64,000 bases of DNA from positions 372,001 to 436,000 of the forward strand of contig NZ_RBXL01000001.1 in the NCBI RefSeq assembly GCF_003634315.1, written 5' to 3'. The stretch is from Thiocapsa rosea. GTDB taxonomy: Bacteria; Pseudomonadota; Gammaproteobacteria; Chromatiales; Chromatiaceae. The notes below the pieces were generated by a model. It saw nothing but the letters and a program-made list of their open reading frames with translations. It was not told where the DNA came from and ran no database searches. Below, one piece after another: positions 61,892 to 64,000 of this stretch; within the stretch, counting starts at the first letter, position 1; each line of letters starts with the position of its first letter. The position numbers and the translations under genes were made by a program.

Positions 61892-63664
61892 ATGCAGAGA
61901 ACCCCGGCCTACCTCCCGATCCTGCTCGCGACCGTGCTGTCTGTCCTGACCACGACCGAGGTTTCCGCCCACGAAGGCCACGACCACGGCCCTCCGTTGC
62001 CGGCACCGGTCACCGCGACCCTGGCGCCGCGGGTCAGCGCCGAGTCCGCGGATCTGGAGCTGGTTGCCGTACTCGAAGACGGGACACTGACGGTCTATCT
62101 GGATGAGTTTGCGACCAACCGCCCGATCGAGGACGCTGTCCTGCAGGTCGAGAGCGGGGCTTGGCAGGGCACCGCGACCCATGAGGGCGAGGGCGTCTAC
62201 CGACTCGATCCGGGTCCGCTGGCGGAGCCGGGCCGCCATGACCTGATCTTTACGATCGAGTCGCCGACGCTGGCGGATCTGCTGTTGGGGGCCCTGGAGG
62301 TGCCGGACGATCCAGGCATCGATGCCCAGCCTCCCGCCGGATCGCCTGCCTGGTATGACTCCGTTCCGCTGCTGCAAGGGGCGGTCGTGCTGCTGGCCCT
62401 GTGCAGTCTGGCCCTGCTGCTGTGGCGCGACCACCGGGACCGCGGCGGACCAGGCGAGCCATCAGGCCAAAGGACCCCGCCGAAGGGTTCACCCTCCTCG
62501 ACCACGGCCGCGATGATGACGCTGGCGCTCCTCGCAACGACGCTGCTGGCGCTGGACGCCGTCGGACCCGTCCGCGCCCACGAGGGACACGACCATGGCA
62601 CACCCGATCCGGCGCCCGGTCCGTCGGCCGCCGGCCAGGCCGCCGCGCGCCTGCCGGACGGTACCCTGTTCGTGCCGAAACCGACCCAACGGCTGCTCGG
62701 CATCCGCACCGCTCCCGCCGAGCCCGGCGAGTGGCCGGACACCTTCACCCTGTCCGGCCATGTGATCCCGGATCCGAACGCCAGTGCGCTGGTGCAGGCG
62801 CCGCTGCGGGGCCGCATCGAGCTGCCGGAGGATGGTCTGCCGCTGCTCGGAGCCTCGATCCGAGAGGGTCAGGTGCTGGCCTATCTGGTGCCGATTCTCG
62901 ACGCGGTGGACAGCACCGATCTGCAGGCGGAGATGGCCGAACTCGACGGACGCATCGAGAACCTCGCCCGCAACCTGATCCGCCTGCGCCAGCTCGGCGA
63001 CAACGCCCCGCGCCAGGAGCTGGAAGAGACCGAGACCGAGCACATGAGCCTGACCGCCCGTCGCCGGGCGATCGCCGACAGCTTCAGCGCGCGGATGCCG
63101 CTGACCGCCGCGGTCGGCGGCGTGCTGGCCTTGCGCAACGCCTCGCCGGGCCAGATCGTGGCCGGCGGCGAGACCTTGTTTACGGTCGTGGACCCGCAAC
63201 GTCTGCTCGTCGAGGCCCTGCTCTACGACACCGACCATGCGACCCACTTCACCTCGGCCAGCGCCACCACGACCGAAGGCCGACTGCTGCGCCTGACACC
63301 GATCGGCAGCGGCTACGAGCTGCGCGGCCATGCCCTGCCGATTCAATTCCGGATCGAGCCAGACCCGCCGGGGGAGAAGCCCGGTACCTCCCGGCCACCC
63401 GACCAGCTCGTCGTGCGCCAACCATTGACGGTGGTCGCCACCATGTTCCACGGCAGCACGGGTCTGCGCATCCCGAGCGCCGCGGTCCAGCGCGGCCCGG
63501 ACGGCGCCGAGCTGGTCTGGGTGCATGTCCAGCCCGAGCACTTCCGCCCGCAGCGCGTCCGGGTCCGGGCGCTGGGTGCCGGCGACAGCGTGGTGACCGC
63601 CGGGCTCGCAGCCGGGGACCGGGTGGTCTCCGACGGCGCCGCGCTGCTCGGTCAGGTGCGCTGA
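61892..63664 (+). CDS. RND efflux periplasmic adaptor, apparently a fusion of two secreted His-rich proteins
   Basis: 590 residues from ATG 61892; an in-frame TTG at 61850 is less likely. First part: signal peptide, metal-binding HEGHDHG, a beta-rich domain and a membrane segment (VVLLALCSLALLLW). Then a second signal-like helix (MMTLALLATTLLALDAVGPVRA) followed by HEGHDHG again, and a HlyD/CusB-type adaptor: LSGHVIPDPNASALVQAPLRG, a coiled-coil hairpin (DLQAEMAELDGRIENLARNL) and barrel domains. Probably exports metal ions with the pump encoded 9 bases downstream. Confidence 0.85.
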   Translation: MQRTPAYLPILLATVLSVLTTTEVSAHEGHDHGPPLPAPVTATLAPRVSAESADLELVAVLEDGTLTVYLDEFATNRPIEDAVLQVESGAWQGTATHEGEGVYRLDPGPLAEPGRHDLIFTIESPTLADLLLGALEVPDDPGIDAQPPAGSPAWYDSVPLLQGAVVLLALCSLALLLWRDHRDRGGPGEPSGQRTPPKGSPSSTTAAMMTLALLATTLLALDAVGPVRAHEGHDHGTPDPAPGPSAAGQAAARLPDGTLFVPKPTQRLLGIRTAPAEPGEWPDTFTLSGHVIPDPNASALVQAPLRGRIELPEDGLPLLGASIREGQVLAYLVPILDAVDSTDLQAEMAELDGRIENLARNLIRLRQLGDNAPRQELEETETEHMSLTARRRAIADSFSARMPLTAAVGGVLALRNASPGQIVAGGETLFTVVDPQRLLVEALLYDTDHATHFTSASATTTEGRLLRLTPIGSGYELRGHALPIQFRIEPDPPGEKPGTSRPPDQLVVRQPLTVVATMFHGSTGLRIPSAAVQRGPDGAELVWVHVQPEHFRPQRVRVRALGAGDSVVTAGLAAGDRVVSDGAALLGQVR

Positions 63665-63673
63665 GGCCCGCCC

Positions 63674-64000
63674 GTGTTCAGACAGATCATCCAAACCAGT
63701 CTGCGGCAACGGCTGCTGGTCCTGGCCGCGGCCCTTGTGCTGATCGGTTACGGCAGCTACCAGGCGCTCGGCCTGCCGATCGACGTCTTCCCGGCGCTGG
63801 ACAAGCCGACGGTCACCCTGATGACCGAGGCCGAGGGCATGGCGCCGGAAGAGGTCGAGCAACTGGTGACCTTTCCGATCGAGGCAGCGGTCAAGGGTCT
63901 GCCCGGCGTGACGCGGGTGCGCTCGGTGTCCGGCATCGGGCTGTCGATCGTCTATGTCGAGTTCGACTGGGGCAGCGACCTCTACCGCAATCGCCAGCAG
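63674..64000 (+). CDS. RND efflux pump, CzcA/CusA-like (3' truncated by window edge)
   Basis: GTG start nine bases after the adaptor stop; the first 109 residues are visible. FRQIIQTSLRQRLLVLAAAL and GYGSYQALGLPIDVFPALDK, then EEVEQLVTFPIEAAVKGLPGV and SGIGLSIVYVEFDWG, match the TM1 and porter start of heavy-metal RND pumps rather than the drug type. Partner of the adaptor upstream. Metal specificity cannot be judged from this part. Confidence 0.88.
   Translation, partial: MFRQIIQTSLRQRLLVLAAALVLIGYGSYQALGLPIDVFPALDKPTVTLMTEAEGMAPEEVEQLVTFPIEAAVKGLPGVTRVRSVSGIGLSIVYVEFDWGSDLYRNRQQ

Overview
The window is chromosomal DNA of a high-GC gammaproteobacterium, most likely a purple sulfur bacterium of the Chromatiaceae (Thiocapsa/Thiocystis/Allochromatium type). 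The best marker is a Tat-exported high-potential iron-sulfur protein (HiPIP). Gammaproteobacterial housekeeping blocks agree with this: ratA-ratB, rlmE-ftsH-glmM, aat-bpt, infA/clpA-clpS, mnmA-hflD, pepA/lptG. No rRNA, tRNA, CRISPR array, prophage or intact insertion sequence was recognised.

Layout. 1-2546: 3' part of mfd. 2547-11234: accessory block of a secreted subtilisin-like protease, a zinc-ribbon methyltransferase, an RgpF-like protein and a large secreted protein; the two secreted proteins end in the same ~250-residue C-terminal module. 11269-20997: fur, bamE, ratAB, a sodium symporter, glmM, ftsH, rlmE, a membrane protein, the HiPIP and an NlpC/P60 lipoprotein. 21366-27044: a Na+/H+ antiporter, trxB, a translationally coupled FemAB-like/aat/bpt N-degron operon and infA. 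27257-33773: clpA, clpS, a cold-shock gene, icd, mnmA, hflD. 34106-42495: acnA, purB, an OmpA-family protein, a gltA split by a frameshift, and an aldolase-like protein. 42624-53729: a FixJ-type two-component pair, an RDD protein, lptG, pepA, a PH-domain protein, a membrane sensor with a Schlafen AlbA_2 domain, a tiny secreted protein and a diguanylate cyclase. 53819-59461: a double-length UvrA. 59630-61414: a four-gene cluster, three of whose genes encode short secreted proteins built almost entirely of 11-residue curlin-like repeats. 61892-64000: a metal-type RND efflux adaptor and the start of its pump.

Two things stand out. First, twelve ~84-93 bp elements with terminal inverted repeats (TTAAACCGCGYC...GRCGCGGTTTAA) are dispersed through 8.6-53.8 kb. 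Nearly all touch a start or stop codon, several supply the stop codon, and their arms change in a compensatory way. Second, the curlin-repeat cluster looks like a minimal amyloid or extracellular-fibre locus; no csgE/F/G-like secretion gene is in view. Other oddities are an in-frame palindromic repeat forming the linker of the tandem UvrA, heptanucleotide microsatellites, a probable single-base frameshift in citrate synthase, and missing operon partners (lptF beside lptG, folP between ftsH and glmM).
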